40,804 nucleotides of DNA from contig JBKBUF010000034.1 of the NCBI GenBank assembly GCA_046290815.1, forward strand, positions 1 to 40,804, read 5' to 3'. The position numbers and the translations under genes are program-made. The notes beneath the pieces are model-generated. The model saw only the letters and a list, made by a program, of their open reading frames with translations, did no database searches and was not told the DNA's origin. Origin of the DNA: JBKBUF01 sp046290815. Its GTDB lineage: Bacteria; Bacteroidota; Bacteroidia; Cytophagales; Cytophagaceae. Shown one piece after another: positions 7,614 through 16,550 of this stretch. Each line of letters starts with the position of its first letter. Positions within the stretch are counted from its first letter, which is position 1.

Positions 7614-8306
7614 TTATTTTTTAAAGGTATTGATATACCTTACCATGTTATTGATTTCCTGCTCTGAAAGTAGATTTTTATATCCGGGCATAAGGCCTCG
7701 TCCTTTGGCAATCACAGTATATTTTTGCTCGTCTAAAAGCTGACTTGCTGAAAGATCTTTAGCACCTGCTGCTCCAAGGGTTCCATCCTGGCCATGGCAA
7801 CGCACACATTGTTGTTCGTAAACTGCTTTAGCATTGGCTAGTCCTGCATCTATGTTGTTAGAAATAATATTGGCTGCAGTATCGGAAGCAATGCCTGAAT
7901 TATCATCCGTTTTTGTTTCCGCGGTTTCGATTCCGGATATTCTGTCTTGTTTAAACTTCAGGCTTTTAGTTTCTGCCACACCATAAACATATATGAATGC
8001 CAAAGAGGAAAGTAGGGCTAATAATTTATTATTTCTTTTCAATCCTACTATACCTAGAGGAATGGCGATAAATACTATAATAATTTTCCCGATCATATAT
8101 GACTGGCTATTTCTTGTTGCATATACAAGATATCCGCCGGTGACAAGGATAAGAGTACCAAGAATCATCTCCAACACTTTGGTTTTGGCCCTCACCTTAT
8201 CCAAAAGATCAGTTTTATTGATCAGGAGTAAGATGGTTTTAAAAACCAGAAAAAATAAAAACAATGAAACTACTAAAATGTGGGTATGCAACATGCCTTT
8301 TTCCAT
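7614..8306 (-). CDS. Membrane protein with C-terminal cytochrome c domain (SirB-like N-terminus)
   Basis: ATG 8306 gives 230 residues. An in-frame TTG at 8330 is unlikely because it overlaps a good -7 promoter element. The N-terminal ~125 residues form about four transmembrane helices (VVSLFLFFLVFKTILLL, LEMILGTLILVTGGYLVYA, IIIVFIAIPLGIVGL, LLALLSSLAFIYVYGV), resembling SirB-type membrane proteins. A hydrophilic linker leads to a class I cytochrome c domain with haem motif CVRCH at about 167-171 and a probable Met ligand in GRGLMPGY at about 206. The haem domain should face the periplasm and carry electrons; the partner oxidase or reductase is not visible here. It is divergent from the polysaccharide cluster. 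Confidence 0.85.
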   Translation of the reverse strand: MEKGMLHTHILVVSLFLFFLVFKTILLLINKTDLLDKVRAKTKVLEMILGTLILVTGGYLVYATRNSQSYMIGKIIIVFIAIPLGIVGLKRNNKLLALLSSLAFIYVYGVAETKSLKFKQDRISGIETAETKTDDNSGIASDTAANIISNNIDAGLANAKAVYEQQCVRCHGQDGTLGAAGAKDLSASQLLDEQKYTVIAKGRGLMPGYKNLLSEQEINNMVRYINTFKK

Positions 8307-8327
8307 GATTGATAATTTAGATTTCGC

Positions 8328-8335
8328 CAAAATTA
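8328..8335 (-). promoter_or_regulatory. -7 promoter element before the cytochrome c gene
   Basis: On the minus strand the sequence reads TAATTTTG, a full match to TAnnTTTG, 22 bases before ATG 8306. No clear TTTG -33 element was found at the expected distance. The position argues that translation starts at 8306. Confidence 0.4.
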
Positions 8336-8417
8336 CCCTTTTTTAATAAATATTCTAAATTGCCGCAATTTTTAAAACCGCTTTAAAATTAGAGCGTAAA
8401 GCGAATAGAATTAATTC

Positions 8418-9521
8418 ATGAGGATAGCAATTGTCGTAAATACATCCTGGAACATTTACAATTTCCGCTTGAACCTGGGAAAAAAATTCCTGCAGGAAGG
8501 CAATGAAGTGTTTGCTATTGCTCCGCCAGACGAATATAGCCGGAAACTGATAGACGAAGGCTTCAAATTTGTTCCTGTCAAAATGGACAATAAAGGTTCC
8601 AATCCATTTCAGGATTTTTTGCTTTTATTCAGATTGATCAGGATATATAAGCAAATTAAACCGGATGTAGTTCTTCATTATACTATTAAGCCAAACATTT
8701 ATGGTTCCATTGCGGCCAGGATTGCCGGCATTTCAAGTATCAATAATGTAAGTGGGTTAGGGACCGTATTTCTTCATAATAATTTGACCAGCAAGATTGC
8801 AAAAATGCTTTATAAATTTGCATTCAGATATCCTCATAAAATCTTTTTCCAGAATAAAGATGATAAAGATTTATTTGTCCATCTGAGGTTGATCAAGGAA
8901 GCAAAAGCTGAAGTTATACCCGGTTCCGGAATAGACCTTGTTAAATTTTCTTTTCAGAAATATTCAAGAGGAGTTCCATTCATTTATTTATTGCCGGCAC
9001 GAGTACTTTACGATAAAGGTGTGGTTGAATATGTCGACGCTGCAAGACAATTAAAATCAGTGATTAATGCAAAATTTTTAATAGCAGGAGCGCTAGATAA
9101 AACAAAATTAGGTGTTCCGGAAGTATTAATTAGGGAATGGGAAAAGGATGGGGTTATTAACTACATTGGTTTTTCCCATAACCTTCGGGAGGAATACAAA
9201 AAGGCTGATTGTATAGTTTTGCCATCTTACAGGGAGGGAACTTCCAAAACCCTGCTTGAAGCAGCCGCTTGTGGAAAAGCCATAATTACCACTGACGTTC
9301 CCGGTTGCAGAGAGGTTGTGCAGGATAGAGTAAATGGTTTTTTATGTAAAGTGAAAGATGCAAACGACTTAAAAGATAAAATGCTTAAAATGTATAATTT
9401 ATCTGAACGGGAAATCAGTAACATGGGAGAAAATGGAAGATTAAAAATAGAGAGAGAGTTTGATGAAAATATTGTGTTTCAGAGTTACTTAAATGCTCTG
9501 AAAGAGATTAAATCAAAATAG
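8418..9521 (+). CDS. Family 4 glycosyltransferase (polysaccharide biosynthesis)
   Basis: The 367-residue protein has the GT4 (GT-B) layout. The N-terminal domain (about 1-170) opens IAIVVNTSWNIYNFR and contains the segment VVLHYTIKPNIYGSIAARIAG typical of PglA/EpsF-like transferases. The C-terminal nucleotide-sugar domain contains the E-x7-E motif in YREGTSKTLLEAAACGKAII. The family transfers a sugar, often HexNAc, onto a lipid-linked glycan at the inner face of the cytoplasmic membrane. It is the first gene of the plus-strand exopolysaccharide cluster. Donor and acceptor cannot be read from the sequence. Confidence 0.9.
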   Translation: MRIAIVVNTSWNIYNFRLNLGKKFLQEGNEVFAIAPPDEYSRKLIDEGFKFVPVKMDNKGSNPFQDFLLLFRLIRIYKQIKPDVVLHYTIKPNIYGSIAARIAGISSINNVSGLGTVFLHNNLTSKIAKMLYKFAFRYPHKIFFQNKDDKDLFVHLRLIKEAKAEVIPGSGIDLVKFSFQKYSRGVPFIYLLPARVLYDKGVVEYVDAARQLKSVINAKFLIAGALDKTKLGVPEVLIREWEKDGVINYIGFSHNLREEYKKADCIVLPSYREGTSKTLLEAAACGKAIITTDVPGCREVVQDRVNGFLCKVKDANDLKDKMLKMYNLSEREISNMGENGRLKIEREFDENIVFQSYLNALKEIKSK

Positions 9522-9586
9522 TGAAATAATACAATCAATTGATGAAATTTTAATTTATTAATCGGAAATTAATGTAACTTAGCAAG

Positions 9587-10120
9587 ATGCAATTCAGAGA
9601 GTCATATATAAAGGGTTTATTTGAAATTACTCCAAGAGTTTTTAGCGACGACAGAGGATTCTTTTTTGAATCATATAGTGCGAAAGCCTTTAAGGATAAT
9701 GGTTTAGACCTTAAATTTGTACAAGATAATCAGTCTTACTCCATTCCGGGCGTTGTTCGGGGGCTGCACTTTCAAAGAGCGCCTTACGCCCAGGGTAAAT
9801 TAGTTAGGGTAATTAAGGGAAAAGTTTTGGATGTTGCGGTGGATTTAAGGAAGGATTCAGCTACTTATGGTAAATACGACACCTTTATCTTGGACGCCAA
9901 AAACCATAATATGGTATATATTCCCGAAGGTTTTGCTCACGGTTTCTCAGCATTAGAGGAAAGTATATTCTTGTATAAGTGCACCAATATTTATAACAAA
10001 GAATCTGAGGGAGGGATAATATTTAACGATCCGACCCTGTGTATAGATTGGCAGGTAAAAAATCCTATTGTTTCAGAAAAAGATATGCAATTGCAATATT
10101 TTAAGGATTTTAGCTTTTAA
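9587..10120 (+). CDS. rfbC: dTDP-4-dehydrorhamnose 3,5-epimerase
   Basis: At 177 residues this has the normal length of RmlC/RfbC. Visible family motifs are FFFESYS, FVQDNQSYS, VVRGLHFQ with the catalytic His, GKVLDVAVDLRKDSATYGKY, YIPEGFAHGFSAL, and the Tyr in LYKCTNIYNKESEGG. It epimerises C3 and C5 of the 4-keto sugar on the way to dTDP-L-rhamnose. The partner genes rfbA, rfbB and rfbD are not in this window, so they must lie elsewhere or the enzyme serves a related deoxysugar. It sits 65 bases after the glycosyltransferase and 29 bases before the export gene. Confidence 0.93.
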   Translation: MQFRESYIKGLFEITPRVFSDDRGFFFESYSAKAFKDNGLDLKFVQDNQSYSIPGVVRGLHFQRAPYAQGKLVRVIKGKVLDVAVDLRKDSATYGKYDTFILDAKNHNMVYIPEGFAHGFSALEESIFLYKCTNIYNKESEGGIIFNDPTLCIDWQVKNPIVSEKDMQLQYFKDFSF

Positions 10121-10149
10121 TAGATGGCAGATTTCCCGGGAAATTTCTT

Positions 10150-10926
10150 ATGAACTTTTTTTCAAAATACATTTTCATTTTCGCTGTGACATGTAGCATT
10201 TGGCTTTCATCTTGCAAAGTTTATCATAACAGGATGTTTCAGACCGAATCAGAATACCATGTGGATTCAATTTCTGCTATTTTAAAATCTGCAGAATCTA
10301 CTTATCCCATTCAGAAATTTGATTTGCTGGAAATTAAAATCTATACCAATGGCGGAGAACGTATAATTGATCCCAATTCGGAACTGGAATCCAGAAATCA
10401 GGTTCAAAAAATTGAAACTCCTAAATATCTGGTTCAGGAAGATGGTACAGTAAAACTTCCAATGATCGGCACCGTAAATCTTTTGGGTAAGACCTTGTTT
10501 CAGGCGGACAGCATTCTTCAACAGGCATATTCGAAATTCTACGAAGAACCTTTTGTAATCACCAGATTTGCCAATAAGAGGGTTTTGGTTATTGGACCTT
10601 TGGGAAGTAAAGTAGTAAATCTGGAAAACCAGAAAATAAATGTTATTGAAGCTATAACCATTTATGGAGGCATTCCTGAAAATGGAAAAGCTTATAACAT
10701 AAGACATATCAGAGGGGATTTGAAAAACCCTCATGTCAGTATCCTGGATTTATCTACCATAGAAGGTATGAAAAAAGCCAACCTTCAGGTTTTACCTAAT
10801 GATATTATTTATATAGAGCCGGTTCGCAGAATAGTTTCTGAATCTATCAGGGACATTTCTCCCTTAATATCTATGATAACCTCAGTACTCACCCTTTTAG
10901 TAATTCTATCCACTTCCAGAAGATAA
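10150..10926 (+). CDS. Wza-type polysaccharide export outer-membrane lipoprotein
   Basis: The 258-residue protein starts with a lipoprotein signal (lipobox ending SSC, Cys22). A polysaccharide-export (Poly_export) domain follows, about 45-135 (QKFDLLEIKIYTNG, LVQEDGTVKLPMIGTVNLLG), then an SLBB-like domain (VLVIGPLGSKVVNL, AITIYGGIPENG, LPNDIIYIEPVRR), and a C-terminal hydrophobic helix at about 233-253. Such proteins form the outer-membrane channel for capsule or exopolysaccharide and contact the Wzc-type protein in the inner membrane. The stop codon overlaps the kinase start (TAATG at 10924-10928), indicating translational coupling. Confidence 0.9.
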   Translation: MNFFSKYIFIFAVTCSIWLSSCKVYHNRMFQTESEYHVDSISAILKSAESTYPIQKFDLLEIKIYTNGGERIIDPNSELESRNQVQKIETPKYLVQEDGTVKLPMIGTVNLLGKTLFQADSILQQAYSKFYEEPFVITRFANKRVLVIGPLGSKVVNLENQKINVIEAITIYGGIPENGKAYNIRHIRGDLKNPHVSILDLSTIEGMKKANLQVLPNDIIYIEPVRRIVSESIRDISPLISMITSVLTLLVILSTSRR

Positions 10927-13355
10927 TGGCTAACTCAGGCTTTGAAACTAACGATAACCCTCTTCATTTTAACGATGATGATGAAAAATATGAAGACATT
11001 TTTAGTGAATTTGATATTGCCAAATTATTAGTAGTTACTAATAAAAGTATCTTTTGGGTTATTTTTATTTTTTGTGTTGCCATATTTGCTGCATTTCTAT
11101 TTCATAGATATACCAAACCAGTTTACGAAGCCAAGTCGATTTTGAAGTTGGATTCGAAAAAGGAAGCAGGTGTTCTGGGATTTAATCTTAAAGATGAAGG
11201 CTTCCAGCAAAGTTCTAAAATTTCTACCCTAAGTGGTGAAATTGAGTTGATAAAATCTCAATTCCTTTATGAAAAAGTAATTGAAAAAATGGACATGGGC
11301 ATAAGTTATTATGCTTATGGAAAGGTGATATTTGAGGAGAAATATAAATGCTCGCCATTTCATGCAAAGGTCAAATTATTTAATCACGAATATTATGACA
11401 AAAGATTTGATGTGGTTATCCTAAACAATCATGAGTTTGAACTTTCATACCATGTTGGAGATAATGAGATAAGCGAAGTATTTCATTTTGGTAAAAATAT
11501 TACTACCAGCGATTTTGAAATAATGCTCCGGTTGAATCCTCATGTTGAGTATATGCCCGGAGCGAAGTACTTTTTTGTAGTTAACAGTACTGAGGCATTA
11601 ATAAAAAATCTCACCGACAATGTAAAAGTTGAAATTTTAAACCTGGATGCAAGCACCATAAGTATTAGCTACAAAGACCATAACAGTCTGAAAGCTGCAG
11701 ATGTTGTAAATATGATTGACTCGGTTTACCTGCATCTGACAATGGAGGAAAAGTCAAAATCTCATGAACAAACTATTCGGTTCCTTGAGCACTCACTTCA
11801 GAGCACAGAAGAAAACCTGGACAAAGCGGAAAGAGATCTCGAAAAATTTGTGCGATCTAACAAAACTGTTGATGTAAAAAATGACTATTTGAAATTCGGA
11901 GACAAGATAGAGTCTTTGGATCTTGAAAGATTAAATCTGAAAAATAAAATTTCGCTGTTAAATGAATTAAAAGAGCTTATCATTAACAATGATAATTTAA
12001 ACAACTTTATTCCTTCAATTTCGCAGATTGAAGATCCTCAATTGATGCATGCGATTACATCATTGAACCAGCTTCAATTAGAAAAGGAAAGACTTTTGGC
12101 TTCTCAAAAAGAAAATACTTTTGTAGTTAAAGCTAAGCTTAAATCCATTGAGACATCCAAGACAAATATTTTAAGTCTTATATCCATCAATAAGAAACTT
12201 CTTTTTGAGCAATTAAATGAACTGAACCGGCAAATTTATTCTTTGGAATCCACCATATTAAGTTTACCTGCCAAAGAAACTGAGCTAACCCGCCTCAAAA
12301 GATTTTACACCATATATGAGAAATTCTATTTGCTGCTAATGGAAAAGCAGGCAGAATTCGGAATTGCCAAAGCCGGCACTATTCCTAATTTTGTTATTTT
12401 ATCTCCTGCTAAACCTCCTAAGGCTCCAATATATCCGAATACACTATTTTTATATTTATCAGGTGCAGGTATTGGTTTATTTCTGGGACTAGCGCTGATA
12501 TTTTTCCGGTATTTCCTGCTGGATACAATAAGCACTCAAAAAGAACTTGAAAAGGCATTAAACACTCCTATTCTGGGAGGAGTCCCTCAATATCTTAAAG
12601 AGAAACTGGATGTTTCAAAGCTAGTGGTTGACAAGAGTCCTAAGTCAGCAATTAGTGAAGCATTTCGCTCCATCCGAACCAATCTGGAATTTATAAGTCC
12701 GAATACCAACAAAAGGTTAATAGCCGTAACCTCTACTGTTAGTGGGGAAGGTAAAACTTTTATCGCCACCAACCTTGCCGGTGTTATTGCTATGTCAGAT
12801 CAGAAAGTAGTAGTGCTGGACCTGGATATGAGAAAACCTAAAGTACACCTTGCATTCGATAAGGAGAACTTCAAAGGTATGAGTACTATACTCATTGGAA
12901 AGCATAAGGTAGCCGAATGCGTACAAGAAACCGGCTTAAAAAATCTTGACTTTATTTCAGCAGGACCAACACCTCCAAATCCATCCGAATTAATTCTTCG
13001 TCCGGATTTTGAGGAGACATTGGATGCACTTTTCAACATTTACGACGTTGTAGTTATAGATACTCCACCAGTAGGCCTTGTTACCGACGGAATCCTGATC
13101 TTAAAAAGAGTGGATATACCTATATACGTAGTAAGAGCCAACTACTCCAAAAAAAGTGTAAAGCGGAATATCAACAAACTGTCTAAAATCATTGGTGGTA
13201 ATAAACTCTCGGTAGTCACCAATGCACTAACCACATTAAACACATTCGGATATGGTGGCTACGGTTATGGGTATGGATATGGTTATTATGAAGGAGAAGA
13301 CAGTAAAGATTCTGTATTTGATAAAATAAAGAAAAGGCTTAAAAAGAAGAAATGA
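10926..13355 (+). CDS. Wzc-type polysaccharide co-polymerase / BY-type tyrosine kinase
   Basis: The 809-residue protein combines a Wzz chain-length domain with a bacterial tyrosine kinase. The first membrane helix is at about 39-60, a long periplasmic coiled-coil region is at about 280-480, and the second helix is at about 505-530 (YLSGAGIGLFLGLALIFF). The cytoplasmic kinase has Walker A SGEGKT at about 605, Walker A' VVVLDLDMRKP at about 630 and Walker B VVVIDTPPVG at about 707. The C-terminus carries the autophosphorylated Tyr cluster, here a Gly/Tyr run (GGYGYGYGYGYYEGE, about 775-790), then a basic tail. Cycles of phosphorylation control polymer length and export. It overlaps the phosphatase start by four bases. 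Confidence 0.95.
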   Translation: MANSGFETNDNPLHFNDDDEKYEDIFSEFDIAKLLVVTNKSIFWVIFIFCVAIFAAFLFHRYTKPVYEAKSILKLDSKKEAGVLGFNLKDEGFQQSSKISTLSGEIELIKSQFLYEKVIEKMDMGISYYAYGKVIFEEKYKCSPFHAKVKLFNHEYYDKRFDVVILNNHEFELSYHVGDNEISEVFHFGKNITTSDFEIMLRLNPHVEYMPGAKYFFVVNSTEALIKNLTDNVKVEILNLDASTISISYKDHNSLKAADVVNMIDSVYLHLTMEEKSKSHEQTIRFLEHSLQSTEENLDKAERDLEKFVRSNKTVDVKNDYLKFGDKIESLDLERLNLKNKISLLNELKELIINNDNLNNFIPSISQIEDPQLMHAITSLNQLQLEKERLLASQKENTFVVKAKLKSIETSKTNILSLISINKKLLFEQLNELNRQIYSLESTILSLPAKETELTRLKRFYTIYEKFYLLLMEKQAEFGIAKAGTIPNFVILSPAKPPKAPIYPNTLFLYLSGAGIGLFLGLALIFFRYFLLDTISTQKELEKALNTPILGGVPQYLKEKLDVSKLVVDKSPKSAISEAFRSIRTNLEFISPNTNKRLIAVTSTVSGEGKTFIATNLAGVIAMSDQKVVVLDLDMRKPKVHLAFDKENFKGMSTILIGKHKVAECVQETGLKNLDFISAGPTPPNPSELILRPDFEETLDALFNIYDVVVIDTPPVGLVTDGILILKRVDIPIYVVRANYSKKSVKRNINKLSKIIGGNKLSVVTNALTTLNTFGYGGYGYGYGYGYYEGEDSKDSVFDKIKKRLKKKK

Positions 13356-14098
13356 TTTCTGTATTCAAATTTCTGTCAAAAAATAAGGAAGAAAATGTAC
13401 TGTGTGAAGATGTTTTGGTGGATGTCCATTCTCACCTTCTTCCCAACCTTGACGACGGATCTGAATCAGTTGAAGAATCATTGCAGTTAATCGGGGAATT
13501 TATCAACCTTGGTTATAAAAAACTAATACTTACCCCCCACATAATGGGCGACTTTTTCAGGAATACCCCTGAAATGATTCACGAAAAGCTTGAACTTTTG
13601 AAATGGAGGCTGAGTGATAACGGACTGAATATTCAGCTTCATGCGGCTGCAGAATATTATCTTGACGAGTCTTTTCTTGAAAAGCTAAAAAAGAATTCCC
13701 CTTTACTAACTCTTGGTAATAATTACCTGCTATTTGAAACCTCCTACATAAATTCCTCTTCTTTCCTGGATGAAGCAATTTTTTTAATGAAATCAAATGG
13801 TTATAAGCCAGTGCTTGCTCATCCTGAAAGATATACTTACCTTTATTCTGATTTCGATAATTTCAAGCGGATATATGATAAAGGAGTATTGTTTCAGTTG
13901 AATTTAAATTCTATCTCTGGTTACTACTCCAAAGCAGCTCAGGTTTTCGCATGCAAATTGATAGAAAATCAAATGGTAGACATGCTTGGTAGTGATTGTC
14001 ACGGCATCAGACATATAGATGCAATGAAGAAAAGCAGAGCTTCCAAACAATACAAAAAAGCACTTCAGCTGAATCTTATTAATAATAAATTCTTATGA
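13352..14098 (+). CDS. PHP-type protein-tyrosine phosphatase (CpsB/YwqE family)
   Basis: The 248-residue protein has the PHP metal-binding pattern: DVHSHLLPNLDDGS near the N-terminus (His26, His28), TPHIMGDFF, AAAEYYLDE, LAHPERY and GSDCHG. CpsB/YwqE enzymes are Mn-dependent phosphatases that dephosphorylate the Tyr cluster of the cognate BY-kinase, and the kinase is the preceding gene (ATGA overlap). Many proteobacterial clusters use a Wzb-type low-molecular-weight phosphatase for this step instead. It overlaps the following epimerase gene by four bases. Confidence 0.92.
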   Translation: MISVFKFLSKNKEENVLCEDVLVDVHSHLLPNLDDGSESVEESLQLIGEFINLGYKKLILTPHIMGDFFRNTPEMIHEKLELLKWRLSDNGLNIQLHAAAEYYLDESFLEKLKKNSPLLTLGNNYLLFETSYINSSSFLDEAIFLMKSNGYKPVLAHPERYTYLYSDFDNFKRIYDKGVLFQLNLNSISGYYSKAAQVFACKLIENQMVDMLGSDCHGIRHIDAMKKSRASKQYKKALQLNLINNKFL

Positions 14099-15078
14099 TT
14101 TTTATTACCGGCGCCAATGGTTTGGTAGGAAGTTTTATTCTTAGAAAATTATTGGCCGAAGGAAATAAAATCCGTGCCATTAAAAGACCCGGTGCTAATC
14201 TCACTCTAATTAACGACATTGCAGATCAGGTTGAATGGGTCGAAGGTGATATTCTTGATATTCCACTTATGGAAAAATCACTTCAGGATATTTCCACAGT
14301 AATTCATTCAGCAGCCATCATTTCATTCGACCCTTCTCAAAAAGACCTGATGATGAAAACAAATGTGGAAGGAACATCTGTGCTGGTAAATGCATCTTTA
14401 AAAAATAATGTTTCCAAATTCTGTTTCATTAGCTCTATAGCCGCAATCGGGAGAAAAAAAGAACAGATTGAAATAACTGAATCTTCAGTGTGGGAAAACA
14501 GTCCCATGAATTCAGAATATGCAAAAAGTAAATACCTCTCGGAACTTGAAGTATGGAGAGGATTTGAAGAAGGGCTGAATGGATTCATTGTGAACCCCAG
14601 TGTAGTACTTGGACCTGGTGACTGGAACAGAGGCAGCAGTAAGTTATTCAGATATGTATGGAATGAAAATTTATTCTATTCCGAATCTGAAATGAATTTT
14701 ATTGATGTAAGAGATGTTGCTGACATTGTGTCTGAACTACTTAAAAAAGAAATAAAAAACCAGAGATTTATTCTTAATGCCGGAGTAATTTCCTATAAAA
14801 GTTTGTTTGGCCTCATAGCTACTGCAATGAATAAAAGAGTGCCACCGTTTAAAGTTAACAGACTGGTTGCTGAACTTGCGTGGAGAACAGAATTTCTCAG
14901 GTCATTAATTTCCGGAAAAGAACCTTTAATAACCAGAGAAACAGCAGGAATCGCAAGGAGAACCTTTCGATATAAAAATGATAAAATAAAAAATATGCTG
15001 AATTACAATTTCCGCGAGCTCTCTGATACAATAAGTTGGACATGTGGAGAACTTATTGGCAGGAACGTAAAAAAATAA
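14095..15078 (+). CDS. NAD(P)-dependent epimerase/reductase, extended SDR family
   Basis: The 327-residue protein begins with the Rossmann motif ITGANGLVGSFILRKLL, followed by EGDILD and VIHSAAIISF. It has the catalytic Ser region (FISSIAAIG) and the Tyr-x3-Lys pair in SEYAKSK. The sequence is closest in feel to the dihydroflavonol reductase / 3-beta-HSD-like branch of extended SDRs, acting on a nucleotide sugar or other alcohol/ketone. Start ATG 14095 overlaps the phosphatase stop (ATGA), so it belongs to the same operon. The substrate is not known. Confidence 0.85.
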   Translation: MIFITGANGLVGSFILRKLLAEGNKIRAIKRPGANLTLINDIADQVEWVEGDILDIPLMEKSLQDISTVIHSAAIISFDPSQKDLMMKTNVEGTSVLVNASLKNNVSKFCFISSIAAIGRKKEQIEITESSVWENSPMNSEYAKSKYLSELEVWRGFEEGLNGFIVNPSVVLGPGDWNRGSSKLFRYVWNENLFYSESEMNFIDVRDVADIVSELLKKEIKNQRFILNAGVISYKSLFGLIATAMNKRVPPFKVNRLVAELAWRTEFLRSLISGKEPLITRETAGIARRTFRYKNDKIKNMLNYNFRELSDTISWTCGELIGRNVKK

Positions 15079-15140
15079 TAAGGGAATTATTACCTTTAAT
15101 AAAGTCAACTTCCCACTATTTAATTCGTAAAATTCAATAC

Positions 15141-16550
15141 ATGAAGAAAAGATATAAAAATAACAGTGAGGGGAAAGATTCTGTACGTAAGTTCGAGGAA
15201 TTGCTAAAGAATGGCGATGCTATCTTTTTCGATGTCAACACTTACGAATATATCATCAGACATTTTATTGAATTTGGAAAATTTAAGAAAGCTCTGACGG
15301 CATGCCAGATAGCTATTAGTCAGTATCCCTTTTCTGCAGATCTTCTGATTCTTCATGCACAGATATTAATCAAAAAAGAACATTTTGACGATGCTCTTGA
15401 GGCTTTAAAACAAGCCGAACTTTTTCAACCTAACGATACTGAAATTATCCTTCTTAAGGCTAATGTTTACATTCAGAAAGAAGAATTCGAAGAGGCGATT
15501 GAGTTTCTCAATGGCCAACTTCCTTTAGTAGAAGAAAAAGATGAAATTTACTATGCTATCGGACTGGCTTACCAGGAATCAGAGTTTGTTGAAATAGCAA
15601 TTGAATATTATCAGAAAGCTCTGGAGCATAATCTTAATAATGAAGAAGCTCTTTACGATTTAGCTTTCTGTCTTGATTTGTTAGGAAAGCTTGAAGAAAG
15701 TATTTCCTATTATCAGAAATTCATCGATAACGATCCTTATTCATATTATGCTTGGTATAATATGGGTATTGTGTATTACAAATTAGGAAAGTTTCAGGAA
15801 GCAATTTCTGCCTATGAATATGCTACTGCCATCAATGAAGAATTTTCATCTGCATGGTTCAACTTAGGTAACTGTTATTTAAATCTTAATGATTTTGATA
15901 AGGCAGTAGAATGCTATACTAAAACACTTGAACTTGAAGACCCCAATCCGGAAACTTACTCTACCATTGCACAATGCTATGAGAAAATGGGTAAATACGG
16001 AACTGCCATCGAACTATACAGAAAAGCTACTAAAATCGATTCCCTTTTCGGAGAGGCCTGGTATGGTTTAGGAAAATGTCTGGACATGCAGGACAAATCT
16101 TTTGAAGCTATCCATTTTTTCAAAAAAGCTATCAAGCTGGATAAGGAAAATCCGGATTACTGGAAAGGCCTTGCAATGGCAGAATATAAAACAGGAAACA
16201 TTGTTTCCTGCATGGAAGCCTATGAAGAAGCTTGTTATCTACAGCCTGACGATGCAAATCTTTGGCTGGACTGGTCATACATACATTTTGAGCAAGGAGA
16301 TACTGAAAAAGCTATCGACTTGATTAAAAGCGGAATAGAGGAAAACCCGGATGATGCACTTTTATATTACCGTGCTACAGTGTATTTAATTAATGCAGGT
16401 AATTTCAAAGAAGCATTTAATTTGTTGGAAAATGCGTTAATTTTGGACTTTGAAAAACACACAGTCCTATTTGATTTCTTTCCAAACTCGGAAACTCAAA
16501 AGGCTTTATACAAAATAATAGACCAGTTCCGTAACAGAGATGTACAATAA
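15141..16550 (+). CDS. Tetratricopeptide repeat protein
   Basis: ATG 15141 gives 469 residues; the longer frame from TTG 15036 overlaps the epimerase and is unlikely. There is no signal peptide, so the protein is probably cytoplasmic. Nearly the whole length consists of about twelve TPR units; examples are EEALYDLAFCLDLLGKLEES, YAWYNMGIVYYKLGKFQEA, SAWFNLGNCYLNLNDFDKA and EAWYGLGKCLDMQDKSFEA. TPR arrays are protein-binding scaffolds. Its place in the cluster suggests a role in assembling or regulating the polysaccharide machinery, which is inference. The end overlaps the next gene by 11 bases. Confidence 0.88.
   Translation: MKKRYKNNSEGKDSVRKFEELLKNGDAIFFDVNTYEYIIRHFIEFGKFKKALTACQIAISQYPFSADLLILHAQILIKKEHFDDALEALKQAELFQPNDTEIILLKANVYIQKEEFEEAIEFLNGQLPLVEEKDEIYYAIGLAYQESEFVEIAIEYYQKALEHNLNNEEALYDLAFCLDLLGKLEESISYYQKFIDNDPYSYYAWYNMGIVYYKLGKFQEAISAYEYATAINEEFSSAWFNLGNCYLNLNDFDKAVECYTKTLELEDPNPETYSTIAQCYEKMGKYGTAIELYRKATKIDSLFGEAWYGLGKCLDMQDKSFEAIHFFKKAIKLDKENPDYWKGLAMAEYKTGNIVSCMEAYEEACYLQPDDANLWLDWSYIHFEQGDTEKAIDLIKSGIEENPDDALLYYRATVYLINAGNFKEAFNLLENALILDFEKHTVLFDFFPNSETQKALYKIIDQFRNRDVQ

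Noticed and set aside
15036..15140. Longer TPR protein starting at TTG 15036
   Set aside because: It would overlap the epimerase gene by 43 bases and adds a non-TPR N-terminus; ATG 15141 fits better.
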